Shown here one piece after another: positions 28,150 through 37,410 of a DNA stretch of 64,000 bases (the first letter of the stretch is position 1; every line of letters begins with the position of its first letter). This DNA comes from DATAOG01 sp963840925. GTDB lineage: Bacteria > Pseudomonadota > Alphaproteobacteria > Geminicoccales > Geminicoccaceae. The notes under the pieces are model-generated. The model searched no databases and was not told the origin of the DNA. It worked only from the letters and a program-made list of their open reading frames with translations. The position numbers and the translations under genes were made by a program. The stretch covers positions 62,001-126,000 of the forward strand of contig CAWJAY010000046.1 of the NCBI GenBank assembly GCA_963840925.1. Reading direction: 5' to 3'.

Positions 28150-28823
28150 CGGGGCGGGCGGAGCTGCCGGTGTCGGGCGCCGGGCATCTTGCTTGCCGGT
28201 CCGGGCCGCGGAAGCAAATTTGCCGCGGTATGAAGCGTCAGCCTTAGCGGGCAGTTAACCAATACCCGGTTAGCTCCCTCCTATGAGATCGGGCAAGCAG
28301 GGGGCTGGGTGGGCGCAGGGCCGCAGCGGGTGGCGCCTGGATGCCTCGGGCAGCGCCCGATGCCGACCCGCACGCCCGCAAGGGAACCAACCGCAACCGG
28401 CGACGTTGCATCCCGGTAACGGATCGACCAGAAAACGTTGGCGGGTCGGATCCGGCTCTTATCGAATATTCGCTTGCACCGAGAAAGCGCGTGGCGCAAA
28501 CGCACCAGCGTTGAAGCCGCTAGACCAGGTTTCTTATCCAGAATCTGAGAAACCGCTAACATCCTCTGCACGCACTAGTTTTCTAGTCTGGAGCGAGATC
28601 CCGCTTTCCTCGTGCCGTTCGATTTGTTAGGGTCTGGTAACACTGATCAAGAGCGCTTGGTGTGGCTGGGAAGCTACAACTGTGGGACGGCATCGGGCAG
28701 GGCTCGCGCGCTGGAGATCCGTGGCCCGCGCCAGGGCGGCAAGCCCTGGCTCATTCATGTGTCCCTACGGACACAGTGCGCCGGCGGGCGGGCACACAGC
28801 ACATCTTGGCTTCGGAATCGAGT
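28150..28823. other. Intergenic region, about 670 nt, no gene recognised
   Basis: No ORF with credible codon use. A TTAACCA half-site resembling a CtrA half box is at 28,255-28,261. The part 28,430-28,660 is lower in GC than its surroundings and contains a 5-bp-arm palindrome around a T4 loop at 28,574-28,587. It probably holds the promoter of the envC-like operon, but I cannot place it. Confidence 0.5.
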
Positions 28824-28845
28824 CGTGGCGAAGCTGCGGGGCAGG

Positions 28846-30367
28846 ATGATCGGGCGTAGGCTGCGCGCAGGCGTTCTGGGCGGCGCGCTCGTGATGGTCG
28901 TTGTCGCCGTTCCCGATTCTCTGCTGGCCACGCTGGCACCCTCCGAAGATCCGAGCAGCTACGGCCTTGAGAGCGAGCTGGGGCGGCTGGGCGAAGTCCG
29001 CGAGCAACTGGTTCGACATCGCGCCCTGCGCACGGCGCTGGAGCAACAGGCACACGGCTTCGCGCGCGAGCTTGACAGCCTGCAGGCGCGTCGCGAGCAG
29101 GCCTGGGCAACGCTCCGGAGCGAGCGGACTCAGGCTTTGACCCTGGACCGCCAGCTCGACCACCTAGTGCCGCGCGTCTTGGCGCGGAGCGTGGCCATCC
29201 GCGAACGCCGCGAGCAGGCCGCGCGACTGCTCGCCGAACTCGCGAGCACGAGCCGTCAGGTCGAGCTCGATCCAGACCCTCCGGGCGCGGATGCTGGCGA
29301 TCAGCCCGCTGCTGCTGCAGCGGTTGCGGAGCGCCGAAGCCGGGCTCGATCCGCTGGCGCGGCAATCGGAGCCGATCATCGCCCGTCAACAGGAGATCGA
29401 GCAGCGCGCGCCGCGCCTGATGGCCGAGGCCCAGCGCCTGCAACGCCACCGAGAGCAGCAGCAGCAGCGTCGCGAAGTCGTTGTCGCCCGGCTGGCAACG
29501 CTGAATATGCGGGTCCAGGAGCTGAGCGCGGAGCAACGACGCCTCGCGCAGACGGTGCTCAGCAACCAGATCGCCCACGCGGTCCGGGCCGGCCCAAAGC
29601 CCGACCAGCCAGCGTTGCACGGCGACTTGCCGAGCCGGTCGATCGCCGAATCGGCGCCGGATGCGGCGGTCAAGGGCTCGCTGGCCGAGCGGTCTCGACT
29701 TGCTTCTGCCGTGCATGGGGTCCAGCCGAACTCGTCACAGCTGCTGGCGGTCGCGCTCGAGACCCCGGCCGCGATCCAGCCGGCGCTGGGTGCCCACTCC
29801 GAGCTCGCAGCGCTGCCGCCGCCGCCGGCAAAGCCAATCGGAACTGCGCCGCGTGGCCAGCTGACCGCGGTTGCCTATGGCGGGGCGGCCGTCACGCCGC
29901 TCGACGTCGTGTTCCTGGAGCCGGCGCCACTCGCCGACGTTGGCTCGCAGGTTCCGGTGGCCCGTTTGCCGCGGGTGCCGGCGCCGATCATGCCGATGCC
30001 GGGCGAGGCGGTGAACCCGTTCAGCGATCAGGGCAGCGACCCCACCGAGCCGGGAATCAAGATCGTGGCGCTGCCCGGCCAAAGCGTCGCGGCCCCTGAT
30101 GCCGGCCGGGTCGTGTTCGCAGCACCGTTTCGGAGCTATGGCTTGCTCTTGATCATTGAACATCAACGAGAATATCATACCTTACTCTGGGGCTTGGCCG
30201 GGCTTGAGGTCGAGGCGGGGGATCAGGTCCGCGCCGGCCAGATCGTCGGCATCATGGCTGCCGATGCAGATCGGCCGCCCGAGCTTCACGTCGAGCTGAG
30301 ACGGAATGGCCGGCCGGTTAATCCCTTGCCGTGGTTGGCCGCCAGTAGCAACAAGGTCAGAGGTTGA
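28846..30367 (+). CDS. EnvC-like murein hydrolase activator, degenerate M23 (one frameshift)
   Basis: About 507 aa. An N-terminal signal/anchor helix (LRAGVLGGALVMVVVAVPDSLLATLA), two coiled-coil stretches (SELGRLGEVREQLVRHRALRTALEQQ... and LQRHREQQQQRREVVVARLATLNMRVQELSAEQRRL) and a C-terminal LytM fold (VAAPDAGRVVFAAPFRSYGLLLIIEHQREYHTLLWGLAGLEVEAGDQVRAGQIVGIM...LHVELRRNGRPVNPLPWL). The zinc ligands of active M23 enzymes are absent (GIKIV where H-x3-D is expected), as in EnvC, which activates amidases rather than cutting. A shift near 29,278 joins the halves. A GTG at 28,824 is an alternative start. Its stop overlaps the ctpA start (TGATG). Confidence 0.8.
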
Positions 30368-31716
30368 TGCGGAAGAGTCTGATCAGCTTTGTCGCCGTGG
30401 GCTTGGTGGGGCTGGTTGCGTATGTGGCGGCGGCCAGCATACCGCAGGCCGGTTCCTCTGACACTTTCCGCCAGTTGAAGCTGTTCGGCGATGTCTTCGA
30501 GCGGGTGCGCGCCGAGTACGTCGAGGAAGTGTCCGACGAGACGCTGATCGAGTCGGCGATCAACGGCATGCTGACCGCGCTGGATCCGCATTCCGGCTAC
30601 CTCGATGCCAAAAAATACCGCGACATGCAGGTCCAGACCAAAGGCGAGTTCGGCGGCCTGGGCATCGAGGTCACGATGGAGGACGGGCTGGTCAAGGTCG
30701 TGTCGCCGATCGACGACACGCCGGCTCATCGGGCGGGCATTCAGGCTGGCGACGTGATCACCCACATCAACAGCGAGCCGGTCCTCGGCATGAGCCTCTC
30801 CGAAGCGGTCGAGCGGATGCGGGGACCGGTCGATACCTCGATCGCGCTGACCCTGCGCCGGCCCGGCCGCGAGGAGCCGCTCGACGTCAGCATGGCGCGT
30901 GCGGTGATCACGATATCTCCGGTGCGTTGGCATGCTGTGGGCGAGGATATCGGCTATATCCGGGTCAGCTCGTTCAACGAGCAGACCGAGGGCAGCCTGC
31001 ATAAGGCGGTCGAGGATCTGGAAGGTCAGCTCGGCGCGAGCCTGAAGGGGATGGTCGTCGATCTCCGCAACAACCCGGGCGGCCTGCTGGAGCAGGCGGT
31101 CGCGGTCGCCGACGTCTTTCTCGATCGCGGCGAGATCGTGTCCACACGCGGCCGCCGCTCCGACAGCATTCAGCGCTTCAACGCCCGCCGCGGCGACGAG
31201 ACCGATGGCCGCCCGATGGTCGTGCTGATCAACGGCGGATCGGCCTCTGCGTCGGAGATCGTGGCCGGCGCGCTGCAGGATCACGGCCGGGCGATCGTCA
31301 TGGGCACGCCGTCGTTCGGCAAGGGTTCGGTCCAGACGATCATGCCGCTGCCGGGGCATGGTGCGATCCGGCTGACGACGGCCCGCTACTATACCCCCGC
31401 GGGGACCTCGATCCAGGCCAAGGGCATCGTGCCCGACATCGAGGTCCAGCAATCCCACGTCGAGGTCATCGACGAGGGTGTGGCGCGGCGCGAGGCTGAC
31501 CTCCGCGGTCGCCTCGAGAACGAAGAGCCTGACGAGGGCTCGGATGCGGCGGCGCCGGATGCCGCGGCGCCCGATGCCGCGCCGCCGGATACGGTCAGTG
31601 ACGCCGATGGCGGAACCGAGCCTGATCAGTCGGCCCCCGCCGAGGACTACCAGCTGGCGCGCGCGGTCGATCTGCTTCGCGGCGTGGCGATGTTCGGGGC
31701 ACGCAATATCCAATAG
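30367..31716 (+). CDS. ctpA: Carboxyl-terminal processing protease CtpA (S41)
   Basis: 449 aa periplasmic serine protease. N-terminal signal/anchor (ISFVAVGLVGLVAYVAAASI), helical domain with MLTALDPHSGYLDAKKYRDMQVQTKGEFGGLGIEV, a PDZ domain (VVSPIDDTPAHRAGIQAGDVITHINSEPV), and the catalytic core: GMVVDLRNNPGGLLEQAVAVAD, the serine in NGGSASASEIVAGALQDHGRA and the lysine in GTPSFGKGSVQTIMPL. The C-terminus carries an Asp/Ala/Pro-rich linker with DAAAPDAA-type repeats, then a short helix. Translationally coupled to the envC-like gene, as in many Alphaproteobacteria. Confidence 0.95.
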   Translation: MRKSLISFVAVGLVGLVAYVAAASIPQAGSSDTFRQLKLFGDVFERVRAEYVEEVSDETLIESAINGMLTALDPHSGYLDAKKYRDMQVQTKGEFGGLGIEVTMEDGLVKVVSPIDDTPAHRAGIQAGDVITHINSEPVLGMSLSEAVERMRGPVDTSIALTLRRPGREEPLDVSMARAVITISPVRWHAVGEDIGYIRVSSFNEQTEGSLHKAVEDLEGQLGASLKGMVVDLRNNPGGLLEQAVAVADVFLDRGEIVSTRGRRSDSIQRFNARRGDETDGRPMVVLINGGSASASEIVAGALQDHGRAIVMGTPSFGKGSVQTIMPLPGHGAIRLTTARYYTPAGTSIQAKGIVPDIEVQQSHVEVIDEGVARREADLRGRLENEEPDEGSDAAAPDAAAPDAAPPDTVSDADGGTEPDQSAPAEDYQLARAVDLLRGVAMFGARNIQ

Positions 31717-31780
31717 GCCCGAGCCCCTGACCGCCGACGGCCCGCTTGCGAGTGGCGGCCGTCGCGGCGGAGGGGAGGGC

Positions 31781-32821
31781 TTGCGGCTGCCGAGGTTCGC
31801 ATGGGTCCGCTCCGCCGGCCTGTTGGCGGCGGCGGGCGCGCTCAGTGCTCTGCTGTTGAGCGGCCAGAGCCGGGTCCAGTTCACAGGCGTACCGCTGTTA
31901 CGGCTACCGCTGCCGGGCGCCGCGGTAAGGGCGCCCGCGTTCCTGCTGGAGACCGCGCCTGGAGCCACGGCGGTGTCGCGGTCGCCAGCGAGCGTGCCGG
32001 GACCGTCGGCTCTGGTCGAAGACGGTCCGTTCGAACCGGTGCCGCGGATCGGCGCGGATGGACGGCGACCGTTTCTCGCCTACGCCCGGCCCTTCGATCT
32101 CGACGACCAGCGACCCAAGATCGCACTGATGGTCGTGGGGCTCGGCCTCCAGGCCGAGCTGACCGCGATGGCGATCGGGCTGCCGGGCGAGATCAGCCTG
32201 CACTTCTCGGCTTATGCGACCGACCTGCCGGGCTGGATCGAGCGGGCGCGGCGCTCCGGTCACGAAATTCTGCTCGATCTGCCGATGGAGCCCTCCGACT
32301 ATCCCGCCAGCGATCCCGGGCCGCACACGTTGCTGGCCAGCGCATCGACAGAGGACAACCTGAAGCGGCTCGACTGGTTGCTCGCCCGCGCGACCGGCTA
32401 TATCGCGGTTGCCGGCAGCGGCGCTCGGTTCGCCACCAGCGAGCACGCATCGCCGGTCCTGGACGCGCTCGCCCGCCGCGGCCTGGCGATGGTCGAGATC
32501 GGTCAGGCCAATCTCGCTCCGGGCGCGGCTGCGGTCGGCCTGCCCTACGCGAGCGCGCCGATCGCGATCGACGCCGATCCGTCGGTGCCGTCGATCGACC
32601 ACACTTTGGCCCGGATCGAGGTCGACGCGCTGCAGAGGGGCAGCGCGGTCGGGATCGCGCAAGGCTATCCGGTATCGCTGGAGCGGCTGCGGCGGTGGGC
32701 GCTTACTCTCCCCGGCAAGGGCCTGGCGCTGGCGCCGGTCAGCGCGGTCGTGATCGAGCAGTCCGGCCTGGCGGGCGAGGGGCGCGGCGATGCCGAAGCC
32801 GATGGCCGCGGCGAAGGCTAG
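31781..32821 (+). CDS. Divergent polysaccharide deacetylase (YibQ-type)
   Basis: 346 aa. An N-terminal membrane anchor (SAGLLAAAGALSALLLSG) and a proline-rich linker precede the YibQ-type NodB-like domain: RPKIALMVVGLGLQAELTAMAIGLPGEISLHFSAYATDLPGWIERARRSGHEILLDLPMEP, the family pattern (usually I-V-DDLG and PMEP). Here the metal-binding DD of IVIDDLG is replaced by VVGLG, so catalysis is doubtful. The TTG at 31,781 is preferred because GGAGGGGAG lies just before it. Follows ctpA by 64 nt; its end overlaps rppH. Confidence 0.82.
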   Translation: MRLPRFAWVRSAGLLAAAGALSALLLSGQSRVQFTGVPLLRLPLPGAAVRAPAFLLETAPGATAVSRSPASVPGPSALVEDGPFEPVPRIGADGRRPFLAYARPFDLDDQRPKIALMVVGLGLQAELTAMAIGLPGEISLHFSAYATDLPGWIERARRSGHEILLDLPMEPSDYPASDPGPHTLLASASTEDNLKRLDWLLARATGYIAVAGSGARFATSEHASPVLDALARRGLAMVEIGQANLAPGAAAVGLPYASAPIAIDADPSVPSIDHTLARIEVDALQRGSAVGIAQGYPVSLERLRRWALTLPGKGLALAPVSAVVIEQSGLAGEGRGDAEADGRGEG

Positions 32822-33293
32822 CGAGGCCGGTCCGCCGGACGGCTATCGGCCGTGCGTCGGGCTGATGGTAATCGGGCCGGACAAGCGCCTGCTCCTGGGC
32901 GAGCGGCTCGGGCCGCTCACGGATGCCTGGCAGATGCCCCAGGGCGGCATCGATCCGGGCGAGCCGCCGCTCGAGGCCGCGCGCCGCGAACTGCTGGAGG
33001 AGGTCGGCACCGACCGGGTCGAGCTGTTGGCCGAAAGTCGCCATTGGTACGCCTACGACCTGCCGCCGGAGCTGATCCCGAGCCATTGGGGCGAGCGCTA
33101 CCGCGGCCAGAGCCAAAAGTGGTTCGCGTTCCGCTTCACAGGCAGCGACGCCGACATCGACCTGCATGCCCATCACGCGGAGTTCGCCCGCTGGCGCTGG
33201 GTCACGGCCGATGAGGCGTTGCGCCTGATCGTAGCCTTCAAACGCCCGGTGTATCAGAAAGTTCTGACCGAGTTCGCGGACCTGCTCCGCTGA
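32790..33293 (+). CDS. rppH: RNA pyrophosphohydrolase (Nudix)
   Basis: 167 aa. Converts 5'-triphosphate mRNA ends to monophosphate, triggering RNase E decay. YRPCVGLMVIGPDKRLLLGERLG leads to the Nudix box GGIDPGEPPLEAARRELLEEVG (canonical GX5EX7REUXEEXGU). AWQMPQGGID and the C-terminal FARWRWVTADEALRLIVAFKRPVYQKVLTEF are typical of RppH. The ATG lies inside the previous gene (32-nt overlap), indicating coupled expression. Confidence 0.94.
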   Translation: MPKPMAAAKASEAGPPDGYRPCVGLMVIGPDKRLLLGERLGPLTDAWQMPQGGIDPGEPPLEAARRELLEEVGTDRVELLAESRHWYAYDLPPELIPSHWGERYRGQSQKWFAFRFTGSDADIDLHAHHAEFARWRWVTADEALRLIVAFKRPVYQKVLTEFADLLR

Positions 33294-33613
33294 AGGCGTG
33301 CAATCACGACCCGCGGCAACCCGCCGGCCAATCGCGCCCAGCCTGGCATCGGATGCTGCGCGATGGATCGGGCTGCGCCCCAGGGACCCGCGCTGGTCGG
33401 AAACCAGCTTCGACGCCGCCTTCTCCCTGCCAGCGCTGTTAAGCCGCTTGACCAGCCACGGATTGGCAGTCGGGGTTGAAAATACCAGTGCGATGGCGGA
33501 CAAGATGCGTCCGGTGGCGTGCCCGCCGCGTGCACGCTGCCGACGGCAGGGACCGCTCGCGGCCATGATCGAACGATCAGCGGGGCGACTCGAGGCGGAG
33601 GATCTGAGCGGCG
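33294..33613. other. Intergenic region, 320 nt, nothing recognised
   Basis: No ORF with plausible codon use on either strand, and no hairpin followed by T's. It probably contains the promoter for the ELM1-like gene. Confidence 0.4.
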
Positions 33614-34825
33614 ATGGCGGCTGGAGCGAGGCCGGCAACCGAGCGGGCATCGGCGCCGCGGGTCTGGGTGGTCATGGGCCACAAGGCCGGCGACAATTCC
33701 CAGATCCTGGCGCTCGCCGAGGGGCTGGGCTGGCGGTTCGAGGTCAAGCATCTGGTCTATCGCCCGACCGAGCTGGTCACGAACCTCTTGGCGCCGCGCA
33801 CGTTGCTCGGGATCGTGCGCCACAAGTCCACGCCTCTGGTGCCGCCCTGGCCGGAGCTGATCATCTCGGCCGGCCGGCGCAATGAGCCGGCCTGCCGGTG
33901 GATTCAGGCCCACGCCGATCGCCGGGTGCGGCTGGTCCACTGCGGCCGGCCCTGGGCGCCGATCGAATGCTTCGACCTAGTGGTCACGACGCCGCAGTAC
34001 CGACTGCCGGTCCGCTCGAACGTGCTGCACAACACGACCCCACTGCAGCGCATCTCGGCCGAGCGGCTCGAGGCCGCGCGGGCGGTCTGGGAGCAAAGGC
34101 TCGCGCCGCTGCCGCGGCCGCGCATCGCCGTCATGGTCGGCGGCGATGCCGGGCCCTACGTGCTCGATCGCGAGGCCGCGGCGTTGCTAGGGCGGGCGGC
34201 AAGCGCGCTCGCCAGCAGGCAGGGTGGCGCCCTTCTGGTCACGAGCAGCGCGCGCACGCCGAGCCATGCGATGGACGCCCTGACCGCCGCTCTGAAGTGC
34301 CCGGCCGAGGTCTTTCGCTGGGCGCCCGAGCGCGCGGCCGACAACCCCTACTTCGGCTATCTGGCGCTCGCCGATGCCTTCATCGTGACCGGCGAGAGCA
34401 TGTCGATGCTGACCGAGGCCTGCTCGACCCGAAAGCCGGTCTACATGTTCGACCTCGATACCGGGCCGGAACTCAAATGGCCGCTGCTCGAGCCCTTGGT
34501 CGGCGCGCTGCCTGCGACCTCGTGGGCACGCCGGCTGCACCGGCTGCGCTTCCAGCCGCTGGTCTACCGGACCGCGATGGTCACCGGCCCGCTGCGCCTG
34601 ACCCGGGAGGTCCGGGTCATCCAGCAAGCGCTGATCGCCGCCGGGCGCGCGGTCTGGCTCGGCCAGCAGTTTCCGCCCGGCCCGCCGCCGCCGCCGCTCG
34701 ACGACGTCGCGCGCGCGGTCGGCCGGGTCAAGGCGCTGTTCGCCGCGCCGCTCGGCAGCGCCGATCCGGCGGCCGCCGCGAGCGTGCCCCCGGCCGCCGC
34801 GATCACGCCGCGCAGCGCCGCCTAG
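33614..34825 (+). CDS. ELM1/GtrOC1-family (mitochondrial-fission-like) protein
   Basis: 403 aa. VWVVMGHKAGDNSQILALAEGLGWRFEVKHLVY, LIISAGRRNEPACRWIQ, VLHNTTPLQRISAERL and FIVTGESMSMLTEACSTRKPVYMFDLD define the PF06258 family, a GT-B-like fold shared with plant ELM1. Bacterial members are thought to act as glycosyltransferases on cell-surface sugars, but this is not proven for this subgroup. Pro-rich tail. Convergent with metY (4-nt overlap). Confidence 0.85.
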   Translation: MAAGARPATERASAPRVWVVMGHKAGDNSQILALAEGLGWRFEVKHLVYRPTELVTNLLAPRTLLGIVRHKSTPLVPPWPELIISAGRRNEPACRWIQAHADRRVRLVHCGRPWAPIECFDLVVTTPQYRLPVRSNVLHNTTPLQRISAERLEAARAVWEQRLAPLPRPRIAVMVGGDAGPYVLDREAAALLGRAASALASRQGGALLVTSSARTPSHAMDALTAALKCPAEVFRWAPERAADNPYFGYLALADAFIVTGESMSMLTEACSTRKPVYMFDLDTGPELKWPLLEPLVGALPATSWARRLHRLRFQPLVYRTAMVTGPLRLTREVRVIQQALIAAGRAVWLGQQFPPGPPPPPLDDVARAVGRVKALFAAPLGSADPAAAASVPPAAAITPRSAA

Positions 34826-36171
34826 ACAGTGACCGGTCGCCGGACGGCGGGGCGCTCAGCGGCGCTGGCCTGGGTCACGCGCCCGGCGGCCGCGAGCGCC
34901 TGGTCGAGGTCGGCGATGATGTCGCTCGCGGTCTCGAGCCCGATCGAGAGCCGGATCACCTCGGGTCCGGCACCGGCCGCGCGGAGCTGCGCCTCGTCGA
35001 GCTGGCGATGCGTGGTCGAGGCCGGATGGATGATCAGCGAGCGCGTGTCGCCGATGTTGGCCAGATGCGAGAGCAGCTCGCAGCCCTCGACCACCTTGAT
35101 GCCCATCTGATAGCCGCCCTTGACCCCGAACGTGAAGACCGCACCGGTGCCGCGCGGCATGTAGCGGCGCGCGAGCTCGTGGTAGGGGCTGCCCGGCAGG
35201 CCGGGGTAGGAGACCCAGGCGACCGCGGGGTGTCCGGCCAGGAACTCGGCGACCGCCCTGGCATTCTCGACGTGGCGCTGCATCCGCAACGGCAGCGTCT
35301 CGCAGCCGGTCAGCAGCAGGAAGGCGTTGAACGGCGAGAGACAGGGGCCGACATCGCGCAGGCCGACCGCCTTGCAGCGCATCGCGAAGCCGAAGTCGCC
35401 GAACGTCTCGGCAAAGCGGATGCCGTGATAGGCCTTGGTTGGCTCCGTCAGCGCCGGGAATTTTCCGCTTTTGAACCAGTCGAAGCGCCCGCCGTCGACG
35501 ATCACGCCGCCCATCGAGTTGCCGTGGCCGCCGATGTACTTGGTCATCGAATGGACCACGACGTCCGCACCGTGCCTGATCGGCTGGCACAGATAAGGTG
35601 TCGGCATCGTGTTGTCGACGATCAGCGGCACCTCGGCGCCATGGGCGATCTCGGCGATCGCCTCGAGGTCGGCGACCACCCCATCCGGGTTCGAGGCGCT
35701 CTCGATGAAGATCGCCTTGGTCCGTTTCTTCAGCGCCTTCTTGAACTGCTTGGGCTCGGTCGGGTCGACGAACCGGACGTGCCAGTCGAACTTGGGAAAA
35801 GTCTCGCTGAACTGGGTGATCGAGCCGCCGTAGAGCCTGGTCGAGGAGATGATCTCGTCGCCCGGGGTCATCAGGTTGAGAAAGGCGACGAACTGGGCCG
35901 CGTGGCCGCTCGCGACCGCGCACGCCGCGGTGCCGCCTTCGAGCGCCGCGATCCGCTCCTCGAGCACCGAGACCGTGGGGTTGGTGATCCGCGAATAGAT
36001 GTTGCCGAAGCGCTGCAGGTTGAACAAGGACGCCGCGTGGTCGACGTCGTCGAACACGTATGACGTAGTCTGATAGATCGGAGTCGCGCGCGCGCCGGTG
36101 GTCGGATCGGGCGCCGCACCAGCGTGGATCGCCAGGGTCTCGAAGCCGTAGTCCTGCTGCTCGTCGGCCAT
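34822..36171 (-). CDS. metY: O-acetylhomoserine sulfhydrylase
   Basis: 449 aa PLP enzyme making homocysteine from O-acetylhomoserine and sulfide. FETLAIHAGAAPDPTTGARATPIYQTTSYVF, IYSRITNPTVSVLEERIAALEGG, SSTRLYGGSITQF, and the Schiff-base lysine in VVHSMTKYIGGHGNSMGG are present; LSIGLETASDIIADLDQAL ends the fold. Length is typical of MetY rather than the shorter MetB/MetC. ATG at 36,171 is preceded by GATGGAG; the ATG at 36,180 is an alternative. Confidence 0.95.
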   Translation of the reverse strand: MADEQQDYGFETLAIHAGAAPDPTTGARATPIYQTTSYVFDDVDHAASLFNLQRFGNIYSRITNPTVSVLEERIAALEGGTAACAVASGHAAQFVAFLNLMTPGDEIISSTRLYGGSITQFSETFPKFDWHVRFVDPTEPKQFKKALKKRTKAIFIESASNPDGVVADLEAIAEIAHGAEVPLIVDNTMPTPYLCQPIRHGADVVVHSMTKYIGGHGNSMGGVIVDGGRFDWFKSGKFPALTEPTKAYHGIRFAETFGDFGFAMRCKAVGLRDVGPCLSPFNAFLLLTGCETLPLRMQRHVENARAVAEFLAGHPAVAWVSYPGLPGSPYHELARRYMPRGTGAVFTFGVKGGYQMGIKVVEGCELLSHLANIGDTRSLIIHPASTTHRQLDEAQLRAAGAGPEVIRLSIGLETASDIIADLDQALAAAGRVTQASAAERPAVRRPVTV

Positions 36172-36324
36172 CGTCTCCATCCCTGATGGATCGCCCAGGC
36201 GGCGACGGTAACCCGTGCCCGGGCCTCTGGCAAACGCCAGATGCCAGGGACGGCCCAGATCGTTTGCCGGCGTCAATCAGGCAACGCTATGATGGGGATG
36301 CTTGCCGCCGCCGAGGAAAGCACC

Positions 36325-36786
36325 ATGGCCACCAAGCTGAAAACCAAGCCGCAGGAACTCTACGAAGCCGATTTCTACGCCTGGGCGCTTGAGCAGGCCG
36401 AGGCCCTGCGCGCCGGTCGATTGGAAGCCCTCGACCGGCAAAATCTGATCGAAGAGGTGGCAGGATTGGCGGACACCAAGCTCTCGGCGGTCCTCAACGC
36501 CGCGCGGGTAGTAATGGAGCATCTCCTGAAGCTGCAACATAGCCCGGTGACCGACCCGCGAAATCTCTGGCGCGCGAGCGTGCGCGAGCATCGTCGACGC
36601 CTCCAGCTCGACCTGACGCCCCGGATCGAACAGATCCTCGTCCGCGAACTGCCGCGCCTCTACGGCATGGCGCGCGACGATGCCGCCGCCGGGATGCGCG
36701 ACCATGGCGAGGACGGTGCCGCCGCGGCGCTGCCAGCCGACTGCCCCTACACCTTCGGTCAGATCAGCGGCGACTGGTGGCCCTGA
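36325..36786 (+). CDS. DUF29 protein
   Basis: 153 aa. LYEADFYAWALEQAEALRAGRLEALDRQNLIEEVAGLADTKLSAVLNAARVVMEHLLKLQH is the unmistakable DUF29 signature, followed by the usual WRASVREHRRRLQ and DCPYTFGQISGDWWP. All-helical, abundant in cyanobacteria and some Proteobacteria, function unknown. Ribosome-binding site GAGGAAAG at 36,313-36,320. Confidence 0.9.
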   Translation: MATKLKTKPQELYEADFYAWALEQAEALRAGRLEALDRQNLIEEVAGLADTKLSAVLNAARVVMEHLLKLQHSPVTDPRNLWRASVREHRRRLQLDLTPRIEQILVRELPRLYGMARDDAAAGMRDHGEDGAAAALPADCPYTFGQISGDWWP

Positions 36787-36825
36787 AGTCAATCCGTTAC
36801 GGGTCCAAGCAGATGCCACGCTCGG

Positions 36826-37410
36826 TCAATCCACGCTACGTGGCTTCCTCCCGAAGCCAGCCTTCGAGCGCGACAGCTGGAGGGCTTGGCCTTTCTTGGA
36901 CGAGATGACCCGGCGGTTGACGCCGGCCCAGCCGATCTCGCCGAACAGGCGGCCGTACTCGATCTTCGGGCAGCGGTCCTGGACGACTTCGAGGCCGGCA
37001 GCTGCGGCGCTCGCCGCGGCCTCGTCGTGGCGGACGCCGAGCTGCAGCCAGAGCACCTTGGCGCCGACCCGGATCGCGGCCTCGGCGACCGGAGGCACGT
37101 CGGCCGAGCGGCGGAAGATCTGCACCATGTCCGGCGGCTCGGCGAGTTCTTCCAACGAGCCGAGCACCCGCTCGCCCAGAATCTCCTGGCCCGCATAGCG
37201 TGGGTTGACCGGGATCACCCGGTAGCCCTTGGTCTGCAGATAGAGCATCGCGAAATAGGACGGCCGCATCGTATCGGCGCTCATGCCGACCGCCGCGATC
37301 GTCCTCACCCGCTTGAGGATGGCGCGCAGGAAGACATCGTCATAGCTCAGCTTTTGCGCGGGCTTTGGGTTCGTTTGGTTGTTGCGCGCCGCGGCGCTCA
37401 GCTCGGCCAT
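36826..37410 (-). CDS. CoA-binding domain protein (YccU-like)
   Basis: 194 aa. RTIAAVGMSADTMRPSYFAMLYLQTKGYRVIPVNPRYAGQEILGERVLGSLEEL is a Rossmann-type CoA-binding domain like that of succinyl-CoA synthetase alpha; VLWLQLGVRHDEAAASAAAAGLEVVQDRCPKIEY completes it. Stand-alone members bind CoA in vitro, role unknown. The start overlaps the end of the enoyl-CoA hydratase gene by 13 nt, so both are likely co-translated. Confidence 0.85.
   Translation of the reverse strand: MAELSAAARNNQTNPKPAQKLSYDDVFLRAILKRVRTIAAVGMSADTMRPSYFAMLYLQTKGYRVIPVNPRYAGQEILGERVLGSLEELAEPPDMVQIFRRSADVPPVAEAAIRVGAKVLWLQLGVRHDEAAASAAAAGLEVVQDRCPKIEYGRLFGEIGWAGVNRRVISSKKGQALQLSRSKAGFGRKPRSVD

Noticed and set aside
28574..28587. 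Small palindrome with T4 loop
   Set aside because: Five-base arms without a T-tract after the stem; too weak for a terminator and no known operator match.
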